From Sandarakinorhabdus sp. (GTDB lineage: Bacteria > Pseudomonadota > Alphaproteobacteria > Sphingomonadales > Sphingomonadaceae): 64,000 bases of DNA. The stretch lies in assembly GCA_020692215.1 (NCBI GenBank), contig JAIMKW010000002.1:558001-622000 (forward strand). Reading direction: 5' to 3'. Below are positions 1 to 9,614 of this stretch, in pieces. Position 1 is the first letter of the stretch. Each line of letters starts with the position of its first letter. The notes below the pieces were generated by a model that searched no databases, was not told the DNA's origin, and was given only the letters and a program-made list of their open reading frames with translations. Made by a program: the position numbers and the translations under genes.

Positions 1-559
1 GGCGCGGAAGGCCAGCGGTCAAGCCAGGGTCCAGCAGGGCAACATCGGCAATCAATGGCCGCGCAACGACACCCTTTTTCTCGCTCTCGCCAACCGTCAC
101 AATCGAAATCGGCGTCGCCTCGGATCCTGTCCCTGCAGTCGTTGGAACCAGCGCCAGCGGCAGCCGCACACCATGCGCCTGGTCCACACCATAGATTGTA
201 TCCAGATCGTCGCCGCTTCCCAACAGATAGGCCGCAAGCTTCGCGACATCCATTGGTGACCCACCGCCGAAACCGACGACGCATGTTGCACCCGCTACCC
301 TCCCGGCCTCGACCGCAGCCGAAATGGTCGCCGCCGAAGGGTCGGCTTCAACCGCATCGAAAAGGACAATGTCGTGCCCGGCCTTGCGAAGTGCCGCAAG
401 GGCCGCGCGGGGAAGACCCAACCCCAGCAAGGCGGCATCCGTCACAAAAAGGACCGGCCCGGCCGGCAGGAAATCTGCCAACCGGGCCGCAATGCCTTCC
501 CCCGACACAAGGCGAGGGCCATAGAGAAACGTGTATGCGCTGGTCATGTCCGCTGCCAT
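1..559 (-). CDS. Iron-containing alcohol dehydrogenase, N-terminal part (cut by window edge)
   Basis: This is the first 186 codons of a group III (iron-dependent) alcohol dehydrogenase; the rest lies beyond position 1. The Rossmann-like NAD-binding part is complete, with the family motif GGGSPMDVAKL at residues 98-108 and TTAGTGSEATPIS at about 140-152. The metal ligands (one Asp and three His in the family) lie in the missing C-terminal half, so substrate and metal cannot be judged. The start is ATG at 559, or ATG at 547 in the same frame. It lies 65 bp downstream of rplQ on the same strand and may be reached by readthrough, but its function is unrelated to ribosomes. Confidence 0.9.
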   Translation of the reverse strand, partial: MAADMTSAYTFLYGPRLVSGEGIAARLADFLPAGPVLFVTDAALLGLGLPRAALAALRKAGHDIVLFDAVEADPSAATISAAVEAGRVAGATCVVGFGGGSPMDVAKLAAYLLGSGDDLDTIYGVDQAHGVRLPLALVPTTAGTGSEATPISIVTVGESEKKGVVARPLIADVALLDPGLTAGLPR

Positions 560-624
560 AGCGGCCAATGAAGCAAAGGTTAAGCCATCCCTGGAGTCAC
601 AAACCGGCGGTCAGGCAGGACGGA

Positions 625-1041
625 TCAGGCTGCTGCCTCTTCATTGGCTTCCACTGGGCCCGAATCCAGCCCCTTGGCGGAAACGTCACGGTCCACAAAT
701 TCGATCACGGCCATGGCAGCCTGATCGGACTGGCGGAAGCCGGCCTTCAGCACGCGGACATAGCCGCCGGGCCGGTCAGCGTAGCGCGGGGCGATAACGT
801 CGAACAGCTTCTTCAGTTGTGCGTCATCCTGCAGCCGCGCTTCGGCAAGGCGGCGGTTCGAAAGCCCGCCCTTCTTGGCCAACGTCACCAGCTTTTCAAT
901 ATAGGGGCGAAGCTCCTTCGCCTTGGGAAGCGTGGTCGTGATCTGCTCATGCTTGATCAGCGAAGCCGACATGTTCTTGAACATTGCCATGCGGTGCTCG
1001 GTTGTCCGGCCAAGCTTGCGGTGGGCTACTCTATGACGCAT
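625..1041 (-). CDS. rplQ: 50S ribosomal protein L17
   Basis: L17 is a protein of the large subunit near the exit tunnel. The 138-aa product opens with [17 protein letters not shown], the family hallmark, followed by the [21 protein letters not shown] segment split across residues 22-42. It is about 10 residues longer than the E. coli protein because of an acidic Ala/Glu-rich tail. The ATG at 1041 has GGAGAAG just upstream. It is the last gene of the alpha operon, 139 bp after rpoA, as in most bacteria. Confidence 0.97.
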   Translation of the reverse strand: MRHRVAHRKLGRTTEHRMAMFKNMSASLIKHEQITTTLPKAKELRPYIEKLVTLAKKGGLSNRRLAEARLQDDAQLKKLFDVIAPRYADRPGGYVRVLKAGFRQSDQAAMAVIEFVDRDVSAKGLDSGPVEANEEAAA

Positions 1042-1180
1042 TGATCTTCTCCGTTCGTATGGGGGCCGTATGAGGTACCCCGATCCACGCTCCTCAAAGG
1101 CGGGAGCGCATCGCCTGTGCCTGTCTGCCAGGGCTCGCGGCGGCCATCAGCGCGCTGCGCCGACGGGCTGCCCGCAAGGC

Positions 1181-2230
1181 CTAGAATTCCTGTTCGAGCT
1201 TCTTGGCCAGATCCTCGATATTCTCCGGCGGCCAGCCAGGGATATCCATGCCCAGACGCAGACCCATGGAGGCCAGCACTTCCTTGATCTCGTTCAGGCT
1301 CTTTCGGCCGAAATTCGGGGTGCGGAGCATTTCCGGTTCCGACTTCTGCACAAGATCGCCGATGTAGATGATGTTGTCGTTCTTCAGGCAGTTGGCAGAA
1401 CGAACAGAAAGCTCCAGTTCGTCCACCTTCTTCAGAAGGTTGCGGTTCATCATCACGTCGGTCGGCTCTTCGACCGCCACACCGGCCACCGGGGCCGGTG
1501 CAACCGGACGCGCAGCCGGCTCCTCGAAGTTGATGAAAAGCTGAAGCTGATCCTGCAAAATGCGCGCAGCATAACCCACTGCATCTTCAGGCGAAACCGA
1601 ACCATCGGTTTCCACCGTCAGGGTCAGCTTGTCATAGTCGAGATCCTGACCAACACGCGTCGGCTCCACCTTGTAGGCAACCTGCCGAACAGGGGCATAC
1701 AGCGCATCAACCGGGATCAGGCCGATGGGTGCATCCGCCGGACGGTTCTGTGCTGCAGGCACATAACCCTTCCCCGTCTGCACAGTCAGTTCCATGTTGA
1801 AGGTCGCGCCCTCATCCAGCGTGCAGATGATGAGATCGGGGTTCGAAATCTCGATATCCCCGGTCACGGCAATCTGCCCCGCCGTCACTTCGCCGGGGCC
1901 AGATGCAGACAGCGAAAGTCGCTTCACCTGGTCGCCCTGCATCTTCACGATGACCTGCTTCACGTTCAGCACGATGTCGGTCACATCTTCCCGAACGCCC
2001 GGAAGCGATGAGAATTCATGCAGAGCGCCATCGATCTTGATCGCCGTGACAGCCGCGCCCTGAAGGCTCGACAGGAGCACGCGCCGCAACGCATTGCCAA
2101 GTGTGAGGCCAAAGCCCCGCTCCAGCGGTTCCGCCACAAACACCTTCTTGGCGCGTGTGCCACCCGACTTTACGTCGAGAGCATTGGGTTTTTTCAGTTC
2201 TTGCCAATTCTTCGCATAGGCTGCCGACAC
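1181..2230 (-). CDS. rpoA: DNA-directed RNA polymerase subunit alpha
   Basis: The alpha subunit nucleates RNA polymerase assembly and contacts UP elements and activators. The 349-aa protein has the N-terminal dimerisation domain (around residues 20-235), a Pro/Ala-rich linker near 240-260 and a C-terminal domain with [12 protein letters not shown], which carries the DNA-contact residues, followed by [14 protein letters not shown]. The start is GTG at 2230; the encoded N-terminus ending in [10 protein letters not shown] matches the usual alphaproteobacterial start. The gene sits between rpsK (190 bp upstream) and rplQ, the standard alpha operon position. Confidence 0.97.
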   Translation of the reverse strand: MSAAYAKNWQELKKPNALDVKSGGTRAKKVFVAEPLERGFGLTLGNALRRVLLSSLQGAAVTAIKIDGALHEFSSLPGVREDVTDIVLNVKQVIVKMQGDQVKRLSLSASGPGEVTAGQIAVTGDIEISNPDLIICTLDEGATFNMELTVQTGKGYVPAAQNRPADAPIGLIPVDALYAPVRQVAYKVEPTRVGQDLDYDKLTLTVETDGSVSPEDAVGYAARILQDQLQLFINFEEPAARPVAPAPVAGVAVEEPTDVMMNRNLLKKVDELELSVRSANCLKNDNIIYIGDLVQKSEPEMLRTPNFGRKSLNEIKEVLASMGLRLGMDIPGWPPENIEDLAKKLEQEF

Positions 2231-2420
2231 GCTTCTTCACCTTCGACTTGGCAGCACACCCCCGTCGAGGTAGCCGCGCTTGTTTCGTGCCCCTGGATCC
2301 CCCTGCCCTGCCTGGGCCTTTCAGCCTTTGCAGGCACCGGGTTCACCAACTTCTTGCCCTTTGCGCCATGCAGCGCACGCGAGGCCGATGGCGGGCACCA
2401 CCGGCAGACCCAATCCTACG

Positions 2421-2810
2421 TCAGACCCGACGGCGCTTCGGCGGCCGCACCCCATTGTGGGGAATGGATGTCACGTCGCGGATGGACGTGATCTGGAAAC
2501 CGACCGCCTGCAGCGCACGAAGCGCCGATTCACGCCCGGAACCCGGGCCCTTCACTTCAACCTCCAACGTGCGGACGCCATGCTCGGCGGCCTTCTTGCC
2601 AGCGTCTTCGGCAGCAACCTGGGCTGCATAGGGCGTCGACTTGCGGCTCCCCTTGAAGCCCATGGTGCCAGCAGACGACCATGCGATGGCATTACCCTGC
2701 GCGTCGGTGATGGTGATCATGGTGTTGTTGAAGCTGGCGTTCACATGCGCGACGCCAGACGTGATGTTCTTGCGCTCGCGGCGCTTCAACCGTTCGGGTG
2801 CGCGTGCCAT
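2421..2810 (-). CDS. rpsK: 30S ribosomal protein S11
   Basis: S11 forms part of the platform of the small subunit, contacting mRNA at the E site. The product is 129 aa, the usual length, with the conserved [15 protein letters not shown] segment near residue 22 and the basic [10 protein letters not shown] end. Its ATG overlaps the TAA of rpsM by one base (TAATG), so translation is probably coupled. Part of the alpha operon. Confidence 0.97.
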   Translation of the reverse strand: MARAPERLKRRERKNITSGVAHVNASFNNTMITITDAQGNAIAWSSAGTMGFKGSRKSTPYAAQVAAEDAGKKAAEHGVRTLEVEVKGPGSGRESALRALQAVGFQITSIRDVTSIPHNGVRPPKRRRV

Positions 2811-3178
2811 TACTTCTTCTTCCCTGCGATCGGCTTCGCCTTGCCCTTACGGGTGCGCGCGTTGGTATGGGTGCGTTGGCCGCGAACCGGAAGGCCCTTA
2901 CGGTGGCGAAGGCCACGATAGCAGGCAAGGTCCATAAGACGCTTGATGCTCATCGCGGTATCGCGACGAAGATCACCCTCAACCGTGTAGTCACGATCAA
3001 TTGTCTCGCGGATGGCAAGCACTTCGGCGTCTGTAAGGTCCTGCACGCGACGCTCGGGCGGAAGGCCCAGCTTCACAGTGATGTCCTTGGCGCGGGTGCG
3101 CCCAATGCCGTGAATATACGTCAGCGCGATTTCAACGCGCTTGTTAGTGGGGATATTGACCCCTGCGATACGTGCCAC
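2810..3178 (-). CDS. rpsM: 30S ribosomal protein S13
   Basis: S13 sits in the head of the small subunit and contacts the P-site tRNA and the large subunit. I place the start at GTG 3178, giving a 122-aa protein beginning [13 protein letters not shown] after the initiator, which is the conserved N-terminus; a good ribosome-binding site (AGGAG) lies just upstream. An in-frame GTG at 3196 would add six residues that the family lacks. The C-terminus [13 protein letters not shown] is the conserved tRNA-contact tail. It is the first gene of the alpha operon, 192 bp after adk, with a promoter candidate at 3313-3341. Confidence 0.96.
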   Translation of the reverse strand: MARIAGVNIPTNKRVEIALTYIHGIGRTRAKDITVKLGLPPERRVQDLTDAEVLAIRETIDRDYTVEGDLRRDTAMSIKRLMDLACYRGLRHRKGLPVRGQRTHTNARTRKGKAKPIAGKKK

Positions 3179-3249
3179 AAACTGCTCCTGCTCCACAGAG
3201 CGCCTTGGGCTGGGCGCTCCATCTCGATGCGTGCCGACAATCCTGAGAC

Positions 3250-3282
3250 AAAAAACCAGAGCTACCCGAGAAACCGGGGGTA
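3250..3282 (-). terminator. Weak hairpin followed by T6 in the rpsM leader
   Basis: On the minus strand an imperfect inverted repeat (ACCC pairing with GGGT around a short loop) is followed by GCTCTGG and then six T residues. It lies between adk and rpsM, downstream of the promoter candidate at 3313-3341. It could be a weak terminator for secY-adk readthrough or a leader attenuator. The stem is short, so the call is tentative. Confidence 0.3.
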
Positions 3283-3312
3283 CGGCATGTGCGCACAGAA
3301 AGCGGAACAGGG

Positions 3313-3341
3313 CTGCTATCGTTGGAATCGGGCCTTGTCAA
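3313..3341 (-). promoter_or_regulatory. Sigma70-type promoter for the alpha operon
   Basis: The minus strand reads TTGACA, then exactly 17 bases, then TAGCAG. The -35 matches consensus fully; the -10 matches at three of six positions, including the first two. It lies in the 192-bp gap after adk and would give rpsM a leader of roughly 125 nt. It is a sequence match only. Confidence 0.65.
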
Positions 3342-3370
3342 CCCCATTCCTCCAGCAGATGCCGACCTGG

Positions 3371-4063
3371 TCAGCCGGCCGTGAGGAGAGCGGCGATCGC
3401 CGCCTCAACGGTCTCCATGTCAGCCATGCCGTCCACCGGGCGAACCAGGCCGCGAGCTGCATAGATCGGCAGGATGGGTTCCGTCTTGGCGCGATATTCG
3501 GCCATCCGCATGCGAACTGTTTCGGCAACGTCGTCCGGTCGCCGCTTGAACTCCGTCGAACCGCACACGTCGCACACGCCCGGCACCTTAGGCAGCTTGT
3601 AGCGATCATGGTATCCAGCACCGCACTTCGCGCAGGAAAACCGGCCTGTGATACGGTCGACAAGCGCCTCTTCGTCCACCTCCAGCTCGATCACATGATC
3701 CAGCCTTCGGCCGCGCTCCGCAAGCAGTGCATCCAGATTGGCAGCCTGTTCCGCCGTTCGCGGATAGCCATCGAAGATGATCCCTGTGGACAGAGGCGTG
3801 GCATCCAGCGCCTCCCCGATAAGGCCCGAAACAATGCTGTCGGCGATCAGCTCGCCCCGCTCCATCACGGCCTTGGCCGCAATGCCCATGGGCGTCCCCG
3901 CCTTTACCGCCGCCCGGAGCATGTCCCCGGTCGACATCTGAACCATGCCACGATCTTCAACCAGCCGTGCTGCTTGTGTGCCCTTGCCGGCGCCCGGAGG
4001 CCCTAGAAGAATGATATTGATCCCAACAGCCTCCCCGGCAGGTGCCCCCCCAGATTGCGTCAA
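3371..4063 (-). CDS. adk: Adenylate kinase with zinc-type LID
   Basis: The enzyme interconverts ATP plus AMP and two ADP. The P-loop GPPGAGKGTQ is at residues 21-30, the AMP-binding STGDMLR at 44-50 and FDGYPRT at 98-103. The LID domain carries four cysteines (C144, C147, C164, C167 in CAKC and CDVC), the pattern that binds zinc in Gram-positive and many alphaproteobacterial adenylate kinases. The start used is TTG at 4063, overlapping the secY stop by four bases (TTGA); it adds about 14 residues before the usual NIILLG start, and no ATG or GTG lies nearer. The spc operon position after secY is standard. Confidence 0.93.
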   Translation of the reverse strand: MTQSGGAPAGEAVGINIILLGPPGAGKGTQAARLVEDRGMVQMSTGDMLRAAVKAGTPMGIAAKAVMERGELIADSIVSGLIGEALDATPLSTGIIFDGYPRTAEQAANLDALLAERGRRLDHVIELEVDEEALVDRITGRFSCAKCGAGYHDRYKLPKVPGVCDVCGSTEFKRRPDDVAETVRMRMAEYRAKTEPILPIYAARGLVRPVDGMADMETVEAAIAALLTAG

Positions 4064-5409
4064 CGGCGTCCTCCCCGCAGCTTGGATTTCTTGATGAGCC
4101 CTTCATACTGGTGCGCCAGCAGATGCCCCTGAATCTGGGCCACCGTATCCATCGTCACGTTCACGACAATCAGCAGAGACGTGCCGCCAAGGTAGAAGGG
4201 AACAGCCATCTGGCCCATCAGGAATTCGGGCAAAAGGCACACAAGCGTAAGATAGGCAGCACCAACAACCGTGATCCTGGTGAGCACATAGTCGAGATAG
4301 GTCGCAGTCTTCTCACCCGGGCGGATACCAGGGATGAACCCGCCATATTTCTTCAGATTGTCGGCTGTTTCGTCGGGATTGAAGACGACAGCAGTGTAGA
4401 AAAAGGCAAAGAAGATGATGCCGGCCGCATACAGCGCCATGTACAGCGGTGCGCCATGCTGCAGGGCCGTCGTGACGGCGATAAGCCAGTCCGAACCACC
4501 CTCCTGGCCCATGAACTGCGCCACAGTCAGCGGCAGCAGCAGCAGCGACGAGGCGAAGATCGGCGGGATGACGCCGGCCGTGTTCAGTTTCAGCGGCAGG
4601 TGCGAGGCATCGCCCTGGAACATGCGGTTGCCCACCTGACGTTTGGGATACTGGATCGGAATCCGGCGCTGCGCACGCTCCATCAGGCAGATAAAGGCCA
4701 CAACGGCCAGCGCCAGCACCAGGATAACCATGATGAAGCCACCCGAAATCGCGCCGGTGCGGCCCTGTTCGAACAGCCCGCCGATGGCCACCGGAAGCTG
4801 GGCGACAATCCCCGCCATGATGATGAGCGAGATGCCATTGCCGATGCCGCGGCTGGTGATCTGCTCACCCAGCCACATCAGGAACATGGTGCCGCCAAGC
4901 AAAGTGATGATGGTGGAAATCCGGAAGAACCAACCCGGATCGATCACGGCTGCAGCGCCAGCCGAAGCCCCCCAACCCTCAAGGCCGACGGCAATGCCAT
5001 AGCCCTGAAAAATGGTGAGCACGACAGTGCCAAAGCGGGTGTACTGGTTAAGCTTCTTGCGCCCGCTCTCGCCTTCCTTCTTCAGCGCCTTCCAGGGTTC
5101 GTAGATCGATCCCATCAACTGCACCACGATAGAGGCCGTGATGTAGGGCATGATGCCAAGCGCAATGATCGACATCCGCTCGAGCGCCCCGCCCGAGAAC
5201 ATGTTGAAAAAGTCGAGAACGCCGCCCGCCGTCCGGTTGAACAACTGGTCCAGCGCAACAGGGTCAATGCCGGGAAGTGGCACAAACGAGCACAGCCGGA
5301 AGACCACAAGGGCGCCTATGGTGAACCACAGGCGCTTCTTGAGATCGGTCGCCTTTGAAAAATTGGCGAAACTCAGATTCTGGGCAAGCGAGTCGGCGGC
5401 TGTCGCCAT
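4060..5409 (-). CDS. secY: Protein translocase subunit SecY
   Basis: SecY is the ten-helix channel of the Sec translocon in the inner membrane. The 449-aa protein contains the expected helices, the plug-region motif GIMPYITASI (residues 85-94) and the cytoplasmic loop QYPKRQVGNRMFQ. The ATG is at 5409. It is separated from rplO by 132 bp, which hold a possible stem-loop, and its TGA overlaps the TTG start of adk. SecA, SecD, SecF and YajC, which work with it, are all encoded further along this window. Confidence 0.97.
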   Translation of the reverse strand: MATAADSLAQNLSFANFSKATDLKKRLWFTIGALVVFRLCSFVPLPGIDPVALDQLFNRTAGGVLDFFNMFSGGALERMSIIALGIMPYITASIVVQLMGSIYEPWKALKKEGESGRKKLNQYTRFGTVVLTIFQGYGIAVGLEGWGASAGAAAVIDPGWFFRISTIITLLGGTMFLMWLGEQITSRGIGNGISLIIMAGIVAQLPVAIGGLFEQGRTGAISGGFIMVILVLALAVVAFICLMERAQRRIPIQYPKRQVGNRMFQGDASHLPLKLNTAGVIPPIFASSLLLLPLTVAQFMGQEGGSDWLIAVTTALQHGAPLYMALYAAGIIFFAFFYTAVVFNPDETADNLKKYGGFIPGIRPGEKTATYLDYVLTRITVVGAAYLTLVCLLPEFLMGQMAVPFYLGGTSLLIVVNVTMDTVAQIQGHLLAHQYEGLIKKSKLRGGRR

Positions 5410-5476
5410 TTCGTCATCCTAACTGGGTCGTCATACGGACTTGGGCCATGCCCCAAAGCCGGAAACGTCCACGCTT

Positions 5477-5527
5477 GCGGGGGTTGGCACCACACGGAAA
5501 GTGCCGATGTAGGCGCAGCAACCCCGC
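5477..5527 (-). other. Stem-loop in the rplO-secY gap
   Basis: Two arms, GCGGGGTTG and CAACCCCCGC on the minus strand, pair over an interior of about 32 nt in the 132-bp leader of secY. There is no T-run after it, so it is not an intrinsic terminator. It may fold in the spc mRNA ahead of secY. No known motif was recognised. Confidence 0.3.
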
Positions 5528-5541
5528 TTGAAAAGCCCAGG

Positions 5542-6033
5542 TCAGGCTTCGGCGTCAGTTGCAGCCTGCACTGCCTTCGCGGGCAGCGTTACCGTGCCGC
5601 CAACCGCTTCCACGGCAGCAAGGGCAGCCTTGGTCACACCAGCCACATGCAGGTCGAGCTTGGCCTTCAGTTCCCCCTTGCCAAGAAGGCGAACGCCATC
5701 CCGCGGCTGGGTCACAAGGCCTGCAGCCTGAAGCGCGGCCATATCGACAGCCGCGCCGGCATCAAGCCGGCCCGCATCGATGGCACGCTGCAGTGCACCC
5801 GTGTTCACTTCGGCATAATCCTTGCGGTTTGGCTTGTTGAAGCCGCGCTTTGGAATGCGCATGTGCAGCGGCATCTGGCCGCCTTCAAACCCGTTGATGG
5901 ACACACCCGAACGGCTCTTCTGGCCCTTCTGGCCGCGCCCGCCGGTCTTGCCGACACCCGAGCCAATACCGCGTCCAACGCGAACCTTGCCCTTGCGGGC
6001 GCCGGGGTTGTCCTTGATTTCATTCAGTTTCAT
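5542..6033 (-). CDS. rplO: 50S ribosomal protein L15
   Basis: L15 is a late-assembly protein of the large subunit. The 163-aa product has the Gly/Arg/Lys-rich N-terminal arm ([20 protein letters not shown], residues 15-34) that threads into 23S rRNA, then the globular domain. ATG at 6033. Its place between rpmD and secY is canonical for the spc operon. Confidence 0.96.
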   Translation of the reverse strand: MKLNEIKDNPGARKGKVRVGRGIGSGVGKTGGRGQKGQKSRSGVSINGFEGGQMPLHMRIPKRGFNKPNRKDYAEVNTGALQRAIDAGRLDAGAAVDMAALQAAGLVTQPRDGVRLLGKGELKAKLDLHVAGVTKAALAAVEAVGGTVTLPAKAVQAATDAEA

Positions 6034-6084
6034 AGCACTCGCTTTCGCTTGTTACGCGCAAATGGGAAATGGTGGGACGGAAGC

Positions 6085-6297
6085 TCAGGCTTCCACCTTC
6101 ACCAGATGCTGCACCTTGGCGATCATGCCACGCACGTCGGGCGTGTCCTTCAGTTCGCGGGTGCGGTTCATCTTGTTGAGCCCGAGACCGATCAGGGTCG
6201 CGCGCTGGTCTGCAGTGCGACGGATCGGCGAACCGATCTGCGTCACCCTGACGGTTGCGACTGCCGAAGCGGCCTCTTCCTTCTTCTTGGCTGCCAT
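6085..6297 (-). CDS. rpmD: 50S ribosomal protein L30
   Basis: L30 is a small protein of the large subunit. The product is 70 aa and includes [20 protein letters not shown] and [17 protein letters not shown], both typical. A short N-terminal extension of Lys, Glu and Ala precedes the core. The ATG at 6297 has AGGAGAG upstream; an in-frame GTG at 6300 is directly before it and is less likely. Spc operon, between rpsE and rplO. Confidence 0.95.
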   Translation of the reverse strand: MAAKKKEEAASAVATVRVTQIGSPIRRTADQRATLIGLGLNKMNRTRELKDTPDVRGMIAKVQHLVKVEA

Positions 6298-6322
6298 CAC
6301 TTCTCTCCTCAGGCGCCTGCTA

Positions 6323-7066
6323 TCAAGCGACGACGGCGTCAGCGTCGGCCTGGGCCTGCGCTACGCTGATGTCGCCACGGCGAGCCAGTAGATCCGAAAC
6401 CTTCTTGCCACGGCGCTGGGCAACCGAGCGAGGGCTCGTCTGTTCTTCCAGCGCAGAGAAGGTCGCGCGAACCATGTTGTAGGGGTTGTTCGACCCTGTC
6501 GACTTGGAAACCACGTCGGCCACGCCAAGCGATTCGAACACAGCGCGCATTGGTCCACCGGCAATGATGCCGGTCCCGGCGGATGCCGAACGAACATGCA
6601 CCTTACCGGCACCGAAATGGCCATAGCCATCATGATGCAGGGTGCGGCCCTCGCGCAGCGGAACGCGAATCATCGCTTTCTTCGCCGCTGCTGTCGCCTT
6701 GGAAATGGCTTCCGGCACTTCACGCGCCTTGCCATGGCCAAAGCCGACCCGGCCCTTGCCGTCGCCAACAACCACAAGCGCTGCAAAGCCGAAACGCTTG
6801 CCGCCCTTCACGGTCTTCGAAACCCGGTTGATGTGAACCAGCTTCTCGATCAGTTCCTGGCCATCGTCACCATCGGTTGCGCGCGGGTCACGACGGCGAC
6901 GGTCGCCATCGCGGCCACCACCCGGCCCACCACGGCCACGGCCGCCGCCGGGTCCGCCTCGGTTGCCGCCTTGGCCGCCATGGCGGTCACCACCGCGCCC
7001 TCGGCGCTCTTCCTGCGGCGCTGCTTCTGCGGCGGGCGCTTCGGTCGGGATTGCTTCATCGCTCAT
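6323..7066 (-). CDS. rpsE: 30S ribosomal protein S5 with long RGG-rich N-terminal extension
   Basis: S5 helps maintain decoding accuracy and lies at the mRNA entry site. The conserved domain starts at about residue 71 ([20 protein letters not shown]) and runs to the end. The first 70 residues are an acidic lead followed by Arg/Gly-rich RGG and GGR repeats (about 21-60), so the protein has 247 aa against 167 in E. coli. The ATG at 7066 follows the rplR stop by one base; a longer open frame upstream overlaps rplR and is rejected. Similar extensions exist in other sphingomonads as I recall, and their role is unknown to me. Confidence 0.94.
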   Translation of the reverse strand: MSDEAIPTEAPAAEAAPQEERRGRGGDRHGGQGGNRGGPGGGRGRGGPGGGRDGDRRRRDPRATDGDDGQELIEKLVHINRVSKTVKGGKRFGFAALVVVGDGKGRVGFGHGKAREVPEAISKATAAAKKAMIRVPLREGRTLHHDGYGHFGAGKVHVRSASAGTGIIAGGPMRAVFESLGVADVVSKSTGSNNPYNMVRATFSALEEQTSPRSVAQRRGKKVSDLLARRGDISVAQAQADADAVVA

Positions 7067-7067
7067 A

Positions 7068-7421
7068 TCAGAACTCCAGTCCGCCCTCGCGGGCAGCATC
7101 GGCCAGCGCCTTAACCCGGCCGTGGAAAATAAAACCGCCACGGTCGAACACAACCTTGCTGACCCCGGCCGCCTTGGCGCGCTCGGCAAGAAGCTTGCCA
7201 ATCGAAGCAGCGGCCGAAACGGTAGCGCCAGTCCCCGAGAATTCCTTCTCGAGCGAAGAGGCTGCGGCAATCGTACGGCCGGCAGCGTCATCGATCACCT
7301 GCGCATAGATATGCTGCTGCGAACGGTGCACGCTCAGCCGAGGACGGCCACCAGCCTTGGAAACCAGTGCCGTGCGCACACGGCGCCGACGGGCTTCGAA
7401 GAGGGAGAGATGCTTGCCCAT
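7068..7421 (-). CDS. rplR: 50S ribosomal protein L18
   Basis: L18 binds 5S rRNA and helps place it in the central protuberance. The product is 117 aa, the typical length, with [19 protein letters not shown] near residue 28 and the C-terminal [20 protein letters not shown]. Its ATG overlaps the TAA of rplF by one base. Spc operon. Confidence 0.96.
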   Translation of the reverse strand: MGKHLSLFEARRRRVRTALVSKAGGRPRLSVHRSQQHIYAQVIDDAAGRTIAAASSLEKEFSGTGATVSAAASIGKLLAERAKAAGVSKVVFDRGGFIFHGRVKALADAAREGGLEF

Positions 7422-7954
7422 TATTTCTTCTTCCCTTCCTTGCGGAAGATGAACTCGCCGCGATACTTGATGCCCTTGCCCTTGTAGGGCTCCGGCTTGC
7501 GCCAGCGGCGGATTTCCGCTGCCACTTGCCCAACCTGCTGACGGTCAGATCCAGAGATCTCCACAGTTGTCTGGTCCGGCGTCTTGACGGTGATGCCCTC
7601 CGGGATCGGATATTCGACATCGTGGCTATATCCAAGCTGCAGCTTCAGGATCTTTCCCTGAACCGAAGCACGATAGCCGACGCCGGTGATCTCCAGCACT
7701 TTGGTGAAGCCATCAGAGACACCCACCACAAGGTTGGAAACAAGCGTGCGTTGCATGCCCCAGAAGGCACGGGCGCGCTTGGTTTCATTTGCGGGGTTCA
7801 CCCGGATTTCGCCAGGTTCGATATCGTAAGAAATATCGTCCACCAGCGCCATCGAGAGCAGGCCCTTTGGTCCCTTCACTTCGAGCGTGCGCTCGGAGAT
7901 GGCCGCCGATACGCCGGCTGGCAGGGGAACAGGTTTTTTTCCAATACGTGACAT
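7421..7954 (-). CDS. rplF: 50S ribosomal protein L6
   Basis: L6 lies near the factor-binding site of the large subunit. From the ATG at 7954 the protein is 177 aa, equal to E. coli L6, beginning [15 protein letters not shown] and ending with [14 protein letters not shown] near the C-terminus. A longer open frame upstream overlaps rpsH and lacks homology. The ribosome-binding site AAAGGGGG precedes the ATG. Spc operon. Confidence 0.96.
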   Translation of the reverse strand: MSRIGKKPVPLPAGVSAAISERTLEVKGPKGLLSMALVDDISYDIEPGEIRVNPANETKRARAFWGMQRTLVSNLVVGVSDGFTKVLEITGVGYRASVQGKILKLQLGYSHDVEYPIPEGITVKTPDQTTVEISGSDRQQVGQVAAEIRRWRKPEPYKGKGIKYRGEFIFRKEGKKK

Positions 7955-7973
7955 GGTCTGGACGCCCCCTTTC

Positions 7974-8372
7974 CTAGAAGACTTGGCAGAGGACTTCGCC
8001 GCCGACATTCTCAGCGCGCGCTTCCGCGTCGGAGAGAACGCCCTTCGGCGTCGAGACGATGGTGATACCAAGGCCGTTCTTGACCCGTGGCAGCGACTGC
8101 GCACCGGCATAGACCCTACGACCTGGCTTCGAAACCCGCGATACGTGCTGGATGGCCGGCTGGCCCTCGAAATATTTCAGCTCGATACGTATGGTTGGTG
8201 TCGGCCCGGTGTCCGCCTCATTCGCGTAGCCACGAATATAGCCTTCACGCTGCAGAACGTCGAGAACGCTGGCCCTCAGCCTGGACGCGGGCGTTAGCAC
8301 ACTGTCCTTCTTGGCAGACTGGCCGTTGCGGATGCGGGTGAGCATATCACCCAGAGGATCGGTCATGTTCAT
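7974..8372 (-). CDS. rpsH: 30S ribosomal protein S8
   Basis: S8 binds 16S rRNA helix 21 and in E. coli represses the spc operon by binding its mRNA. The 132-aa product begins [18 protein letters not shown] and ends GGEVLCQVF, both conserved. An internal ATG at 8366 is possible, but 8372 matches relatives. Located between rpsN and rplF. Confidence 0.96.
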   Translation of the reverse strand: MNMTDPLGDMLTRIRNGQSAKKDSVLTPASRLRASVLDVLQREGYIRGYANEADTGPTPTIRIELKYFEGQPAIQHVSRVSKPGRRVYAGAQSLPRVKNGLGITIVSTPKGVLSDAEARAENVGGEVLCQVF

Positions 8373-8384
8373 TTCTGCCAGTCC

Positions 8385-8690
8385 TTACCAGCTCGACTTG
8401 GTGAGGCCGGGAATCAGGCCCTTATTGCCCAGTTCCCGCAGCATCACCCGCGACAGCTTGAACTTGCGATAATAAGCGCGGCTGCGCCCAGTCAGTTCGC
8501 AGCGGTTCCGAACCCGTGTGGGGTTCGCGTTGCGCGGCAGTTCGGCCATCTTCAGGCGCGCCATCAGGCGCTCCCCATCGTCGCGCGTTTCGTCGTCCGC
8601 AATTGCGCGCAGCTTTTCGAACTTCGCTGCATACTGCTTCACAAGCGCCTTGCGGCGCTCATTCTTGTTGATCGAACTCAGTTTCGCCAT
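8385..8690 (-). CDS. rpsN: 30S ribosomal protein S14 (zinc-free type)
   Basis: S14 is in the head of the small subunit. At 101 aa it is the long form that has no CxxC zinc ribbon; the only cysteine is in [20 protein letters not shown] at 8690. It lies 20 bp after rplE in the spc operon. Confidence 0.96.
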   Translation of the reverse strand: MAKLSSINKNERRKALVKQYAAKFEKLRAIADDETRDDGERLMARLKMAELPRNANPTRVRNRCELTGRSRAYYRKFKLSRVMLRELGNKGLIPGLTKSSW

Positions 8691-8710
8691 TGACTTAAGT
8701 TCTTTCTATC

Positions 8711-9301
8711 TCAGGCCGCAGCCGCTTGCTGGCGCGCTTCTGCGTCACCAACAAAGGGCAAACCGAAATGGCGAAGAAGCGCGCGCGCCTCGTCGTCAGT
8801 GGCTGCGGTGGTTGTGATGATGATGTCCATGCCGCGGATCTTGTCGATCCGGTCGTAGGAAATCTCGGGGAACACGATCTGTTCCTTCAAGCCCATGGCA
8901 AAATTGCCACGGCCATCGAAGCTCTTGGGGTTAAGGCCGCGGAAATCCTTCACGCGCGGAAGCGCGATCGTGACCAGACGGTCCAGGAATTCGAACATGC
9001 GAACAGACCGAAGTGTTACCTTGCAACCAATCGGCATGCCCTCACGCAGTTTGAACTGCGCAACGGATTTTTTCGCCTTGGTCACGACAGGCTTCTGGCC
9101 CGCAAGCGCCATCAGCTCGGCTGCGGCGATCTCGACCTTCTTCTTGTCCTGGGTGGCTTCACCAACACCCATGTTGATGACGATCTTTTCGATCCTGGGA
9201 ACCTGCATGTGGTTCTTATAACCGAACTCTTCCGTCATCGCGGCCTTGATGCGCTCATCATAGAGAGCCTTCATCCGGGGCTTCGTCTGTTCTTCAGCCA
9301 T
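8711..9301 (-). CDS. rplE: 50S ribosomal protein L5
   Basis: L5 binds 5S rRNA and contacts P-site tRNA. The 196-aa product has the conserved [16 protein letters not shown], the [19 protein letters not shown] block and [18 protein letters not shown]. It carries a 10-residue N-terminal lead and an Ala/Gln-rich C-terminal tail. Its ATG at 9301 overlaps the end of rplX by 8 bp, so the two are probably translationally coupled. Confidence 0.96.
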   Translation of the reverse strand: MAEEQTKPRMKALYDERIKAAMTEEFGYKNHMQVPRIEKIVINMGVGEATQDKKKVEIAAAELMALAGQKPVVTKAKKSVAQFKLREGMPIGCKVTLRSVRMFEFLDRLVTIALPRVKDFRGLNPKSFDGRGNFAMGLKEQIVFPEISYDRIDKIRGMDIIITTTAATDDEARALLRHFGLPFVGDAEARQQAAAA

Positions 9302-9614
9302 TGAGCACCTCGCCCGAGCCCTTCAGGACCCGCACCTTCTTACCGTCGCGCATCTCAAAGCCGACACGGGCAGGCTTGCCTGTCTTCGGATCCTTGATTG
9401 CGACGTTCGACACATGGATCGGCGCTTCGCGCCGCTTGATTCCGCCCTCGGGGTCAGCCTGAGTGGGCTTGGTATGGCGGGAAATCATGTTGACCCCCTG
9501 CACAACAACCTTGCCATCCTTCGGCATTGCACGAACGACCTCGCCTTCGCTGCCCTTGTCCTTGCCGGACAGAACAACAACGCGGTCACCCTTCCTGATC
9601 TTCGCCATCGACAT
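9294..9614 (-). CDS. rplX: 50S ribosomal protein L24
   Basis: L24 initiates assembly of the large subunit. From ATG 9614 the protein has 106 aa and begins [20 protein letters not shown], a KOW-type domain. The ribosome-binding site GGAGGT sits at a good distance from this ATG; a second ATG at 9608 also fits. The start overlaps the rplN stop by one base (TGATG). Spc operon. Confidence 0.95.
   Translation of the reverse strand: MSMAKIRKGDRVVVLSGKDKGSEGEVVRAMPKDGKVVVQGVNMISRHTKPTQADPEGGIKRREAPIHVSNVAIKDPKTGKPARVGFEMRDGKKVRVLKGSGEVLNG

Noticed and set aside
2231..2420. A gene between rpoA and rpsK, where rpsD sits in E. coli
   Set aside because: The 190-bp space has no S4-like sequence; rpsD lies elsewhere in alphaproteobacteria.
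6323..7291. 322-residue version of S5
   Set aside because: The first 75 codons overlap rplR completely; the ATG at 7066 directly after the rplR stop is the natural start.
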